A DNA stretch of 64,000 bases from Paguma larvata (lineage: Eukaryota; Chordata; Mammalia; Carnivora; Viverridae): NCBI GenBank assembly GCA_030068075.1, contig CM057826.1, forward strand, positions 76,915,312 to 76,979,311, in the 5' to 3' direction. Below the pieces are notes generated by a model. That model worked only from the letters and a program-made list of their open reading frames with translations, was not told the DNA's origin and made no database searches. Below, piece after piece: positions 50,100-62,734 of the stretch. Made by a program: the position numbers and the translations under genes. Every line of letters begins with the position of its first letter. Position 1 is the first letter of the stretch.

Positions 50100-50865
50100 T
50101 AAACATGACTATAAGCCAATAGTAGAATCAGCAATTCAATAGAAACATTGCAAAGGACACAAATAGAGAATTCAGAGATAAAGGAATATAAATGGCTTAA
50201 CGTGGGAAGATGCTCCAATCTGATTCAAAATAAGACAAATACATATTAAAACCGCAATCAGATGCCATTTCTATCTTTTAGATTGGGAAAAGCACAAAGG
50301 ATTAACAATACATGGCACTGGCAATGCCACAGAGAAATAAAGCCCATCCCACATTGTTGATGGCAATATAAACTGATCGGACAATTTTTGGTTAGCAACT
50401 TGGCAAACATCTGTCAAAAATGTAAATGTATATATCTTTTCACTAGTGATTCTATTTTTAGGAATTTCTCTAACAAATATACTTGTATATATGTATGTAC
50501 AAAGACACAAAAAACTGTTCATTACAGCATTGTTCATAATAGTGAGAAACTAGAAACCAGCTAAATGTTTACCAGTAGGGAACAGCTAAATATAGTATTA
50601 AACAACCACATAATAGGATATTATGCAGCCATTTTAAAGAGAGATTTCTGTGAGTCAATATGGACTCTCTTGTAAGATGTATTAGATGTATTATTAACTG
50701 AAAGAGGCAGTGTGAAGAATGGAATATATAGTATTCTAGTAATATGTAAAGTAATAAAAAAGAGGTATATATTTTATGAACTTTCTATATAACTGCATAT
50801 ATATTCCTTGTGCTATTTCTGGAATGATACATAATAAATTATAAATAATAGTTGCCTTTGAGGAG
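50100..50865 (+). mobile_element. L1 fragment, ORF2 end and 3' UTR
   Basis: Motifs of the ORF2 3' part: acatattaaaaccgcaatcagatgcc, cacattgttgatggcaatataaac, acagcattgttcataatagtg, ggatattatgcagccatttt. Frame broken by several stops, so not functional. Confidence 0.75.
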
Positions 50866-50867
50866 GA

Positions 50868-51024
50868 ACTTTTATTTTGTTTTGAGAGAGAGACAGAGCA
50901 TGAGCAGGGGAAGCACAGAGAGAGAGACATATACAGAATCCTTAGCAGGCTCCACGCTCTGAGCCGTCAGCACAGAACCTGATGCAGGGCTTGAACTCAC
51001 GGACCACAAGATTATGATCTGAGC
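50868..51024 (-). mobile_element. CAN-SINE cut by an LTR
   Basis: Runs from ttttattttgttttgag to tatgatctgagc and stops where the LTR begins. The inverted head (about 35 bp ending in gagccacccagg...) is missing and is not seen on the far side of the LTR. Confidence 0.85.
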
Positions 51025-51700
51025 TGCCGGGGTCACCCTGAGAGGAGGCCAGCTCCTACTTCAGGGCTTCCAGCTGGTCCAGGGTTTCACCTGCGTGATG
51101 GTTGGTCTAGGCGTGAGGGAAGACGCGAAGTCAGTCTCTCGGAATCAGCCTCATATTAGGACTGGTCCGGGGCTCCGTAAGTAAGGGCTGAAACATAAAG
51201 ACAAGACAAAGACACACAAAGATGTGGAGACAGCCTCTTTTGGAGACTGCTCAAAGTTTATTCTCTCTGGGTTTTTATGTAGTTTTAGAAGCAGTACAGG
51301 CATATATTTTGTAATGATTAAAAAATGATTTCAGCCCTCATGATTGTTCCTATGATTTACAATAGAAATGTCTAGAAACAGTTTCGGTTACACAGTTCAC
51401 ATGTAAGCAAAGTATGACAAATGGGTACATTCAATAGAAATGTTCAAAAACAATTTCAGTCAAAAGATCAAGAACAATTTACATGCAGGCAAGGTACAAT
51501 GAATGGGCACATTCTAGTAAGTGGTATAGGTTGAAAGAGCAAGCACAAAGGCTTTTGGTTACAGTTGAAAGATTATGTGAAAAACATCCTTATTTTTCTG
51601 TAACATACTCTAACTTCTATTTCCTAGTAATTATGTCCCAAGACCCACAGCAATAATCACATTCCCGAGAGTCTGGCATCACCCTAAAACAGATCAATAA
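51025..51700 (-). mobile_element. Endogenous retroviral LTR (solo or truncated)
   Basis: Read on the minus strand, it ends in CCCCGGCA and has an AATAAA poly-A signal at 51262-51257 followed by a GT-rich stretch, with a TATA-like ACATAAAAACC at about 51280-51270. The U3 part has a direct repeat (51361-51431 and 51433-51512). These are standard retroviral LTR parts. No gag, pol or env sequence, primer-binding site or partner LTR is visible. The upstream (right) boundary is uncertain. Confidence 0.65.
51361..51512 (-). repeat. Duplicated U3 block in the LTR
   Basis: Two diverged copies: 51361-51431 and 51433-51512. Both start aatagaaatgt and share caatttcagt/cagtttcggt, acatg(t/c)a(a/g)gcaa and aatggg(t/c)acatt. 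Positioned where retroviral enhancer repeats lie. Confidence 0.65.
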
Positions 51701-51884
51701 TACATTCTAAACTCTACTGATTTAGAGTTTAGAGGCATTTAGTCTAAAAAGAGTAAACTACTTTTTGAATTCAGGTTGTGTTTCCACAACGTTCCTAGGA
51801 AAAAAGGCTAAAAATACCACTTTTCTCTGGGAAGACGAATCTACCTTTTAGGTTACATTTCCCACAAGGTTTTGAACCTTCTTA

Positions 51885-51985
51885 TGTAAGTAGTTTCTTC
51901 CCCTCTTTCAAAACTCACTTTCAGAACTTGTCTGAAGGCTCACTTCCTCATCAGTCCTTCCAGTCTAACCCTTTCAGAATAGTCA
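51885..51985 (+). repeat. Possible L2 3' fragment
   Basis: tcaaaactcactttcagaac, ctgaaggctcacttcctcatc and agtccttccagtctaaccc resemble the L2 tail. Confidence 0.4.
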
Positions 51986-52218
51986 CTCGGCAACATCCAT
52001 GAATGCTCTACATTGTTAAGTTTAGGCTGCTGACCTAACAAACCTATCTTTCACTGGGCATTGAAGCTTTAGCACTTAAATTAGAATGTTTGTATATTAT
52101 TTTTCTTTAAATGGTAAAATCTTTGAAGGGGGGTTCTTTCAATAAGTGCTAATGAACATAATAGTTTAAGTGTATAGAGTACCTATTCTGTACCTCTGTC
52201 CTGTGAATCTGGGAAAGG

Positions 52219-52220
<2 letters not shown>

Positions 52221-52251
<31 letters not shown>
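52221..52251 (+). repeat. (AC)n microsatellite
   Basis: About fifteen uninterrupted AC units. Confidence 0.97.
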
Positions 52252-52252
<1 letters not shown>

Positions 52253-52731
52253 ACTTGTTCATAAAGAACACAGAGCCAGGAATTCATCACGGGTTGTACT
52301 GACTCTGTCGTCCTGGTTCTGGGAATCACACTCCGTAAGGATGGTCTGTTAAGCCAATCTGACTGATCCAGCAGTGACTTCATCTGTCTTGCTCACTGAT
52401 TTATCCCCAGGGTCTAAAAGAGTGTCTGCATGTAGCAGGTGCACTCTTCATACTTTTGTTGCAAGAGTTGTTGGTACTTCCATACAAGTATAGCTGTGCC
52501 ATAGGAATAGAGGCAATCATAGGGGAAGAAACCTCTCTACTCCATTTGGTAGGTTGAACCATCTAAAATTGCCTATATTCAGAATTTTCAAACTACAGAC
52601 ATGGCAGTTCCATACAGTTTAATATTATACAATTGCTAAAAGTATTTCAAGTTGCTGGAAGGTTCAGCTTTTTGAAGCTTGATTTGGTTTCAAAAACGGT
52701 TTGTTTGTTTCATGTCAGAAAGCCTCAGATT

Positions 52732-52761
52732 TCCAGGGCGCCTGGGTGGCTCAGTTGGTTA
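52732..52761 (+). mobile_element. Minimal SINE-head insertion (about 30 bp)
   Basis: Only the first part of a CAN-SINE head is present (gggcgcctgggtggctcag plus ttggtta). It is flanked by a perfect 15-bp direct repeat, agaaagcctcagatt, at 52717-52731 and 52762-52776. There is no middle, CT tract or A-tail. Confidence 0.85.
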
Positions 52762-53629
52762 AGAAAGCCTCAGATTCCCACTGTAGCCCTTGGTTTCTGT
52801 CCAGGATAAGGCATTATTGTGTTTCTTTGACTATGTATTCCTGGCCTGAGTGGCTGTCTGATATTGTAATACTTTGTTCCAACAGGCATGATTAAAGTTC
52901 TTCTTCCTTGAAAGGCCAGTGATGCTTGGGACTGGAGAAGCAGCTTCTCCCAGGATCCACTGCTTATCATGTCTCTTAAATATTTGAAGTCCAGGGACCA
53001 GATTTCTAAGTCCTTCTGCCTCAGTGATCTGCTTCGTGGCCTAGAACAAGCCACCTTTGCAATCTTGGTTTCTGCCTTGATAAGTCTGTCTGAGGCCAGG
53101 GTATATGTCTGTCCGAAGAGTCTTTGAGAGCCATTTTATTTGATTCTATCTCGCCTCTATGGCATGTTCTGAATTGATCCTCTCATTTGAGGGTGGAAAG
53201 GTATAGTTACCTTGCTGTGTGAGGTGGAAGAAAGGACCTGAGTCACTAACTGTCATCTATGATTTTCACCCATCTCTCTCTGTTCAGCCCATGTCCCACC
53301 TCCAAATCCTCAACATACAAAATGACATTCTACCTTGCTCGCTTGTCAGGAGACTCTCTGCAGGCTCACATGGTGTCACTCTCTCCAATCTGTAAAAGTT
53401 GCTTATTACCATTCCAATTCCACTTTCTTTTTTCCATGAATGTGTTGGTCTCATACCTGTTCCATTGTCTCCTGTTCCATTCTCTTTAACCTTGTGGGTT
53501 TATAACTTGCCTATTTATCTTAAATTCATTTACTCTCCTTTTAGTGGGTCTTCAGGAGAGAGAAGAAATAACGACATCTGTTCAATCTGTGCACAGATCA
53601 AAAGTCACCGTAACATATTTTTAAAAATA

Positions 53630-53800
53630 ATAGCCCTACAAGGTATGGATTAGTAGGCTTGTTTTGCAGATAAAGATACCGAGTCTCAGAGAGATTCAGT
53701 AAATTGCCTAAGAGCTCATGGCTAAGTACCTGCGCTGTGATTCATACCTATGTTTAATTGAGTCTAAAGCCATGCCCTTTGGCAGTACAGATTCCTACCT
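53630..53800 (-). repeat. MIR element
   Basis: ttgcagataaagataccgagtctcagagag, cagtaaattgcctaag and gctcatggctaag follow the minus-strand MIR core. Confidence 0.75.
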
Positions 53801-54794
53801 GCCATAGTTAGTTGATCAGAGGTCAGATGACCACTGCTGGGGATGGTCCTAAGAAGACACCCGATTCAGGTCAAGCAAGATCTAGACAACCCCAGGGTCC
53901 CTTCCAACTCTGGTTGTACTGTTTCCTTTTGCTTTGATAATCAAAGATATTTTTAAGCAAAGATAATTGACTTAATATCATTTTAGCTGGAGCATTAAAT
54001 AGTGCTCAATTAAAACCCTGGGAGACAGACATAAAGAAGAAAACTGAACTGAGTAATCATAGTACATAATTATAAATCTATCTACAGATACAATTAGCCC
54101 ATGGTCTTATACAAGGAGGAAAATATATGTTTAGATGACTCCATGGTGAAGCCTTTACTTAAATGCCCTGTGTCATAGAGCCTGCTGATAGACAGCATTC
54201 AGCCAAAACCACTGAAGGAGTGAATTATATGCCATTTGTTCATATTTTAAGATTCACAGTTGATAAGCATTATTTAGACATATGATCATCTTGCTTATAT
54301 TAAAATGATGCAACGGAGAATATAATGTGTAATACTTCAAGTGTTCCAGAGAAAGAAAGCCAGGGACAGAAATGGTGGTCACAGTGACTTCAACAATGGA
54401 AAGCTGAATATTGTATCTTTCAGGAGTACAGATACTTAAACATAATATAAGCTCTTATATGAATTTACTCAGATGTTAATAAGTTAATCAATTAACAACT
54501 TATTGTTATATCAGAATTAAGGACAAGAAAAAAGAAGAGTAAGAGGAAAACAAAAAAGTATGATCTGAATCTTACTTATTCAAGTATATTGCAATACATT
54601 TGAAAAAAAAAAGGTTAATCTCAGTAAATGAGAAGAGAACAATTAAAGAGTCTATAGGTTTGTTCTAACTTTTGGGAAGACTCAAATTATACAAGCCCTT
54701 AAAAGTCAGATCAAGGAACTTAGACTTTTCCTCTAATTAATTTTATTATACAATTTCTGTTTATTGTAAATATAATTAAGAAAACATAAACCAG

Positions 54795-55010
54795 GGGGTG
54801 CTTGGGTGGCTCAGGCAGTTAAGTATCTGACTCTTAGTTTTGGCTCAGGTCATGATCTCATGGTCCATAGCTTCGAGTCCTTTGTTGGACTCTGCCCTGG
54901 CAGCAAGAAGCCTGCTGGGGATTTTCTCTCTCCCTCTCTCTCTGCCCATCCCCCACTCATGCTTTCTCTGTCCTCTCAAAATAAATAAATAAACTTAAAA
55001 AATTAAAAGA
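54795..55010 (+). mobile_element. CAN-SINE, plus orientation
   Basis: Head gggtgcttgggtggctcagg, tail aaataaataaactt. Flanks agaaaacataa on both sides. Confidence 0.93.
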
Positions 55011-56205
55011 GAGAAAACATAATCCAGGAAAATAAAACTGAGATAAAATTACCCCCAAATCCCAACACAATTATTTAGTGATATATAGCTTTATCTATAG
55101 CTCTGTAATGTACATGCGATTTTGTAAACACATTTCCATATAACATAGGGTCTTGAGCATTTTTGTGTGTCAGTACAAGCAGATCAGAAAAGGAATAGAA
55201 AAAAAGAAAAAGAAAAAGAAAAGGAAGAGAAAAATGTGGGGAAGGGATTGGCCAGGTCTCATAGTATGTGAGGTTATGCTAGCCTTGAAGATTACACAGG
55301 ATTTAGATAGTCAGAGGATGACACTTTCCAGAGAGAACGCCAATGTGGAAAACTTCAGGGAAAGGAATGGAATGTGGCTCATGCATGGCCCAGTGGGGAG
55401 ACCTGTCCTGGGAGACAGCTGGCATCCTCTGTAGAAGGGTGGGTGAGGCTAGAAGAAGGTAGGTGGGCAAAAGGAAGTTTTAGGACAACTTTGCTTCCTC
55501 CTCTCTGAGCACCAAACAGGGAGGAATGGGTTTGAATCAGCCAAATGGGAATGCCTTTCCTAAAAAAGAGAATTGTTTTAAGTCATGCATGTAGTGAGAG
55601 AATGGATTTTCTAGTTGTGCTATGACTTGTCAAGACTCTTCTGTTGTTAAGCAACAGAAAAAACCCACTGCACCAGCTGAAACAAAAAGATGGGTAAGTC
55701 AGTTCCAAGGACATAAGAGACCCCCCAGGACTAGAACTGGAATGCAGCTGAACCTCACTTGAGCTGGCAGCTCTTAACTAGAGGGCTGCAAGCAAACTGG
55801 CCCTCCTCTATCTCCATCTCACCTCCCTGCTTCCCTTGTGGGCATACCAGATCTTTCTCTGCAGGTTGGCCTTCTGGAACGTCAGTTCCCGCAGTGAATC
55901 CTAGGTCTACATGCTCCATGTCGCAGCTATACTACTTAGAAAGTTTTTTACTGTCTCCTTCTCAATTTCTTTACCTGTTCCCAAACTGCCAATGAGGAAA
56001 GCAAATCTATTTGGGTCAGTTCAGGTCAGGTCTACCCTTGATCCAGTCAACCGTTTGATGGGAGCAAGGGGCCAAGTAATGGGACCCTACTAGCCCCTGG
56101 GATTCTATTCCAGAGGAGGAAGAACTGGAACAGTCTGAGAGGATACTCCAAATGTTCCTGGTAGGTGCTCTCAACTCTCTCCTCTCCAGAAATTACTGAA
56201 TCTCT

Positions 56206-56425
56206 CTATTTATTTATTTATTTATTTTGAGAGAGAGAGAGCACACACATGTGCTCTCAGGGGAGGGGCAGAGAGAGAGAGGGAGAGAGAGAATCCCAAG
56301 CAGGCTCCACATTGTCAGCATGGAGCCCGAAACATGGAGCTCGATCTCAAGAAACCTTGAGATCATAACCTGAACCCAAATCAAAAGTCTGCTGCTTAAC
56401 AAACTGAGTCACCCAGGTGCCCCTT
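56206..56425 (-). mobile_element. CAN-SINE, minus orientation
   Basis: Flanks gaaattactgaatctct (56189-56205) and gaaattagtggatctct (56426-56442): old duplication with two changes. Confidence 0.93.
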
Positions 56426-57883
56426 GAAATTAGTGGATCTCTTATATGTTGGGTTTTTAATAAGGATTATGCAAGTGCCCAAAATGACTTTGAGTATTAT
56501 AACCAAAGACATAATTTTCCTCAACCAAAGGAAAGGAAATCTGACTTTCGACGAGCTCGCAGGCCATCTAGCATCCTAGAAAGAGCACACTGTCCTCATG
56601 TGACACTCTGAGCCTGAAACAACAGAAATGTAGAGAAAATACAAAAGTAAAAGTAAATGCAACACCATCAACTATGTAATGCGAAGTGATCTGCAACAAG
56701 TGGATCACAAAAGATGACCAAAGAAAGGTGGCTTTCGGTATGTGTTGTCACACAAAATCGTGCTCAGGACAATGGCTTTACTTGCTTGGTAAAATCTTAC
56801 CCAAGTATTTGTCCTATCATGTGGTTTGGGTGTGGTGGTAAAAGTCTGGGTGAGTCATGTTGATGACCAATTGTGGTTTCTTTTTCACTCCAGTGAAGAA
56901 ATAAGGCTTGCTCAGCATATCAGCCCAATCTAAATACCTTCAGGATATGCCACCAGAGACAGTTATTAATGGGTAAAAGACATGCTAAGAGAAGAAATGA
57001 GAGCAAGTCCTAAGGAAAATTCAGATGACTACTTCTTGAGTAGGAGGGGTGGATTGGGATATACAGATAGAATAAGATCGTTTGAAAATCTTCTATATCC
57101 TAAGAATGTAATAACTCCTATAAATAAAATTTGATTCCTATGAACCACTTGGTCTTGGTAAATTTCAGAAAGAAACAACACATTAAAGGATTGATCTGGC
57201 TTTGTTAACCATTTAAATGAGCTGTTTGCTGGGCAGAGAATTGGCCTGCTAAAATGTCTGTGTAGATAATTAACTCAGTAAAGTGTTAATTAACTCAGTT
57301 AAGTGTGAGTGGGTGAAGAATGGAGGTAAGAGAAAAGCAGAAGATTTCAAAGTATAACTTGATTTTCAGAGATCCACTTGCCAGGCAGACTATCAAATTG
57401 CATGACTCAGTTTCCTGTGTTGCATACATGTCTCAGGGGCCATAATGAAAATGTCACCATCCCAGGACAAGAACAGCTATAGGACTTTGAGTCTGGTATA
57501 TTTATTACCATGAATACATTACCCCAAACTAGTTTTCTTTGTTGCCTAGCAAAAGCTGGAATTGTTTCAAGTACCCTGCCTTTCTCTCAGAACAAACACA
57601 AGTGAAAGAAGTATTTCAATCAGGTTCATATTTCCTAAGGAAATAGAGAAAGCACCATTCTTGGGAATGAAAACAGCAGAGTGAATTCTGGCTTCCCAGG
57701 GAGTCAAAGATGTCATTGGAACAGGCCTTTCCTAGAGTACTGTCCAGTTATGAATGGCACTACGGTCTGGTGAATGTCTGGAATGCTGGCTAAATGGGAA
57801 TAGATCTAAGATGTTCATCAAATGGATATGACTGAAATTCAGCCAAAAATGATTTGTGCCTTCCAGAAGATACTCTGGTGTTA

Positions 57884-57994
57884 ATTATTTTTTTAATTTT
57901 TTAAAAGTAATCTCTGCAATCACCATGGGGCTTGAACTCATGACCTCAATATCAAGAGACACATACTCCATCAACTGAGCCAAACAGGAGCCCT
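57884..57994 (-). mobile_element. Short SINE without GA-rich block
   Basis: Inverted form of the short subfamily: aaaagtaatctctgcaatc, catggggcttgaactcatgac and tcaactgagccaaacaggagccc. Confidence 0.78.
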
Positions 57995-58059
57995 TGGAAT
58001 TTAAAGTTTTTAAATTAATAACAACAAAAATGCAATATAATAATTACAACCAGCACAAC

Positions 58060-58270
58060 TATCATACAGGAAGCACTATGCTAAGTGATTTAATACATCA
58101 CTACATTCAGCCTTCAGAAAAACTCTACTAAGTGCATAGTTTTATTATCCACAGATAACAGATAAGGGAACTGAGTTTCAGAGTAATTGAATAACTTGCT
58201 AAGGTTATAGAGTGAATTTGAACCCAGCTGTGTGGATCTAAAGCTTGAATGCTTTACCCATTATGTTATA
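58060..58270 (-). repeat. MIR element
   Basis: caggaagcactatgctaagtg, aagggaactgagtttcagag, taacttgctaaggttata and tttgaacccagctgtgtgg: long minus-strand MIR. Confidence 0.8.
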
Positions 58271-58399
58271 TTGCCAAAATATAATGGCCTCCAGAAAAAG
58301 GAAGTGATGTTCACTTTGGTGTTTACTTGGTTCTGTTCTTTACTTCTCTATAGGAATTCTGATTCAAGTATAGATTTATATTAAAAAAGTCAACTCCTA

Positions 58400-59640
58400 A
58401 GTCCTTTTTTAAATGAATTTTAAATTTTAGAATAGTTTTAAATTTACATAAAAGTTGCAAAGAGTTCTCATTAGTCTGCTTTAGTTTCTCCTACTGTTAA
58501 CGTTGTATATTGCCGTGGTACATCTGTCACACGTAATGAACAAACACTGGTGTATTACCATTAACTAAACTCCATACTTTATTCTTATTTCAACTTAGTT
58601 TTCCTTTGATGTCTCTTTTCTGTTCCAGGATCCCACCCAGGACACCACATTGCATGTGGTCATTATGTCCCAATAAGCTCCTCTGTGCTGTGACAGCTTC
58701 TCCAACTTTTCTCATTTCTGATAACCTTGATGTTTTAAGGAATATTGCTCAGATTTTGTAGAATTTCCCTCATTTTGGGTTTGTCTGATGATGTTTTTCT
58801 AGTCGGGGGTTATGGATTTGGGGGAGGAAGGACCATAAAGGTGAAGGATCATTCTTATAACATCATATCAAGGGTATATATTATCAACAAGATTTATCAC
58901 TGATGATGTTAATCTTGTTCATTAAGTGATTTTAGTGTTAGTTTCCTCCACTATAATTTGCTTTTTTATACTTTTCCACGTGCTTTGGAAGCAAGCCACT
59001 AGACAGGCTCACATTCAAAGGGGTGAAAAGTTAAGCTCCACCTCTTTGAGGAGGGACTGTATATAGATTAGTTGGAGTTCTTTTGTATGGGCTGTTTGCC
59101 TTTTCTCTCTTATTTACTTATTCAATCAGTTATTTATATCAGTATGGAATTGCAGATTTTTATCTTATACTTTGTGTTACAACCTAATTCTGCATTATTT
59201 ATTTTGTTCCTCTGATTTTTCCAGCTTTGGCCATTGGGAGGTCATTCAGGTCAGCTCCTGTTTCCTTTGACATGCTTCTGTCATTTTGTTTTTGTACACT
59301 CCCTTACTCTCTGGCACTAGAAAATGCTCCAGGCTCAGCTTATGTATACCCAGTGGTAGAGTTAGCCATTTCTTTAAGGATTCTGATTCCTTTTATTGAG
59401 CGTGGTATTAGAAACCAAGATCTAGGTGCTGGGTGTGATCATTGCTATGGGAGTATCATTGCTTCTGGGACAGAGCTCAAAGAATAGAGCCGGAAAATAT
59501 ATGTATGTATACAAACCCATGTTTAGACAGATATCTATAATCATTACTGTATCTATCCATTTGTATTTTAAGTTTAATATGAGTTCATACTGATGTCTCC
59601 AACTCTAAATCATATCGCAAGATTCATTCTTTTTCCACTC
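58400..59640. repeat. L1M-lineage non-coding fragment, copy 2
   Basis: Long stretch following an L1M consensus: tgttccaggatcccacccagg, tgtgacagcttctcc, ttgtagaatttccctca, ccacctctttgaggagg, ttccagctttggccattggg and gaaaccaagatctaggtgctgg. The first 550 bp match the copy at 48.4 kb. Confidence 0.75.
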
Positions 59641-59692
59641 CAAAAGTGAGAAAACTGGACCCCATCAACTGCTACTATTTATTTATTTGTTC

Positions 59693-59910
59693 TGGCGCCT
59701 GAGTGGCTCGGTTGGTTGAATGTCCAACTTTGGCTCAGGTCATGATCTCACGGTTCGTTGGTTCAAGTCCTGCGTCAGGCTGTGTGCTGATAGCTCAGAG
59801 CCTGGAGCTTGCTTTGGATTCTGTGTCTCCCTCTCTCTCTGCCCTTCCCCTGATCATGCTGTGTGTGTGTCTCTCTCTCTCTCAAAAGCAAATAAAACAT
59901 TAATTTTTTA
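59693..59910 (+). mobile_element. CAN-SINE with 12-bp target duplication
   Basis: Plus copy flanked by atttatttgttc at 59681-59692 and 59911-59922. Confidence 0.94.
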
Positions 59911-60245
59911 ATTTATTTGTTCAATCCCAGCTTATACATACAGTAGTGTCAGAATTCTTAATCTTTACTACCATCTTTACCACTGAAACAACTTTATCAA
60001 CAGTACAAAGTTTATGTGAAGTTCCCTTTTTGTCTTTAGTCTTATAGTCTCTAGTCAATATACTATTCTCCAAAGTTACCTAATTCTCTTTAAAAATTCT
60101 TTTTTATTATGAAAACAATATAGTTTTATCATTGAATACTTGGAAAATAGAAAATAGAACAAAATTTAAAGAATCTTCCATAATCCTATATTAACCACTG
60201 TCAAATTTTTGGTTCTTCTTTCCTCTTCTTTCTCTGTGGATATGT

Positions 60246-60246
<1 letters not shown>

Positions 60247-60287
<41 letters not shown>

Positions 60288-60355
60288 GTTTGTCTCCCTA
60301 CACACATATATATATACACATATATATGTATGTATATATGTATATGTATGTTTAT
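60247..60355 (+). repeat. (GATA)n and (TA/TATG) microsatellites
   Basis: About ten GATA units at 60247-60287, then a CACATATATA / TATGTA mixed run to about 60355. Confidence 0.93.
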
Positions 60356-62139
60356 CTCCCTATTTATGGTGCTTTCCGTAAATGTATACCTTTATAAGTA
60401 TCAAAAGAGCAATGTAGTGACTATACAGCAGATTTAGAGATGATTCTATCACCAGTTCTTAAGCTGAAACATGGTAAATAGAAAATAATTCTAGTATATT
60501 TCAGGGGAACTAAAATGTTTCTAACACATATCTGTCCGGTGACATAACTTTCTTTAGCAGTAGAACTTATGTTCTTTAAGTTGTCTAGACAGCAGACTAA
60601 CCTTATGTATCTTTAATAGGACCTGGATAGCAATCACATCAAGACTAATCTGTCTAGAGAATGCTTCAAGGGCAACTATCCTGCTTTTATTGACCAAAAA
60701 GGATCTCTAAGCTGTAGATACTGAAATGTCAGGCGACAAGGATAGCATTCTTCTGTAAGAATTTTGGCTCCTGGTATATGCTTGCTAACTAACCCAAAAA
60801 GGTGGACTACAGAAGAAACCCTAAGAAAAGTTAACTTTTTTTCTCACATGCGGTTTCATATGTCCTTAGAAACATGGGTGAGTGTTCGGTTGAGACTTTA
60901 CATCTCTATTACACAGAGTACAGAAGAAGTCACCATGGCCTCTATAATTTTAGGGTCAGATCCTAGTGCTTAATCACTTCGATCACGAGCGTGGGTTCAG
61001 AAGCTTCATGGTAAATCCTTTGCTTTTCATATAACCTCATTGATTCAGAGTGATTTTCATCTTTCCCAGAAGAATAGAATGAACAGGTCCAGAAATAGAA
61101 GTTGTATAATGTTAGTATTGATCTATTGATGCTGGACACGAAGCAGGACCAAGAACCAAGACATGGATTGAAAATAAAAAGGTGAGAAAGCTGGCAAGAA
61201 GGCACAGGCCACCTTCCTGGCCCAGTATGTCTAGTGGCGGGTTGTTGATTTTTGGTAATAATTCTGGTAGGTGCTATAGTAAAGAGAAAGATATGAAAGG
61301 CAGAAGGGATTTAAAAGTGCTGTAGTATTAAAAGGTTTGTCTTCACCTTATGTATGCTTTATTTGGAAAGAAACTCTTGGAATTAGATGGAACTGATATA
61401 AAATATTGAGACCCATGAGCACAGGAGGACCATGGAAGGTGACCGTCTCCTTAGCGTTGTTGATAATGGCCATAAAGAGTTCCTGTTGGCCGGTATAAAT
61501 GTGCTTATTGTGTTCTTATTGGGTATACCAGAATAGAGTGGCTTGAGCTCATTGGTCAAAAGATAAAGGAAGGAGGAAACTTAAGCTGCCTTGCATAACC
61601 CCAACCTGATATATACTCTGACACAAAATACCCAAGGTATTTAGGGAGATCTGCAGGGTCTTCTGAAGGGTGTCAGGGTTTTTCTAAAAAAAAGAGAAGT
61701 AGTCGAGGTGAACGGCCCAGGAAGTCCACTGCCTACAGTTGTCCATTTTGTACAGTGTATAAAACTACCTAGATAAGGAGCCCTACCTCTCCCTTGTCAA
61801 GCTCTATGCCCTGTCTGAGATTTCATCCACTCATAGAAAATGGATTTTCCAGTTGGTTCACTCAGAAAGGAAGCTTTTCCAAAATTCACATTAAGGCTTT
61901 CAAAAGACTTTGGTGGCCCAGGAATACAATCATCTTTTTCCAAGTCCAAGTCATACTTCTCTTCATACTCTGAACCGTGTGTATAAGGCCAATCTTTAAG
62001 TCCTTAGGTTTACTTACATGAATAGAATATTATAGATGTCTTACATTATAACATTTTGCTTAAATAGTAAAATTTATTTATATGACTAAGTATTAAATGT
62101 CCACTAGTTAGTAATATTTTTTTAATGATAAAATAGCTT

Positions 62140-62317
62140 TTTTTCATCTTGTTTATTTTTTAAAACGAGAGTAGGAGAGAGGCAGAGAGAGGGAGAGAGA
62201 GAATCAGAAGCAAGTTTCTATGTACTGTCAGTGTAGAGCCCTATGTAGGGCATGAGATCATGACCTGAGCTGAAATCGAAAGTTACAGCTTAACCACCTG
62301 AGCCACTCAGGCACCCT
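62140..62317 (-). mobile_element. CAN-SINE, minus orientation
   Basis: ttgtttattttttaaaacgagag start, ends gagccactcaggcaccc. The next short SINE abuts it. Confidence 0.88.
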
Positions 62318-62319
62318 TA

Positions 62320-62424
62320 AAGATTTTTTTTTTAAGTAATCTCTACATGCAACGTGGGGCTCAAACCCACAACCCTAAGATCAAGAGTCACATGCTCCAC
62401 AGACTAAGTCAGCCAGGTGCCCCT
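62320..62424 (-). mobile_element. Short SINE abutting the previous one
   Basis: Short subfamily: T-run, taagtaatctctacatgc, acgtggggctcaaaccc, ending cagccaggtgcccc. Confidence 0.8.
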
Positions 62425-62734
62425 TTTGGGTTTTATTTTTAAAGTTATTCTTCTGGGGAGATACATTTGCCCTAACTCTCAAAGGTTCATGAAGCCAGGC
62501 TAGTCTTCATCTGTTTAATGTTACTTTATCGTCCTGAAATTCCTCTGGTTACTGATCCCACAACAGTTTACCAGGAGAAGTTATTTGCAAATATCTTGAG
62601 AAGCCAAATTCATTGACTAATGGGCCGGGATTATTTAAATGCAACACTGGAATGCTGGAAAGCCACATTCCAGAAAGGTAATATAAATTTGTGGTTATCT
62701 AGAACACTTTGGAGTTAAAAAATTCCTGTGTGTG

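Noticed and set aside
50100..50865. Reverse transcriptase-like coding sequence
   Set aside because: Only the end of L1 ORF2 is recognisable and it is broken by stops; no functional enzyme.
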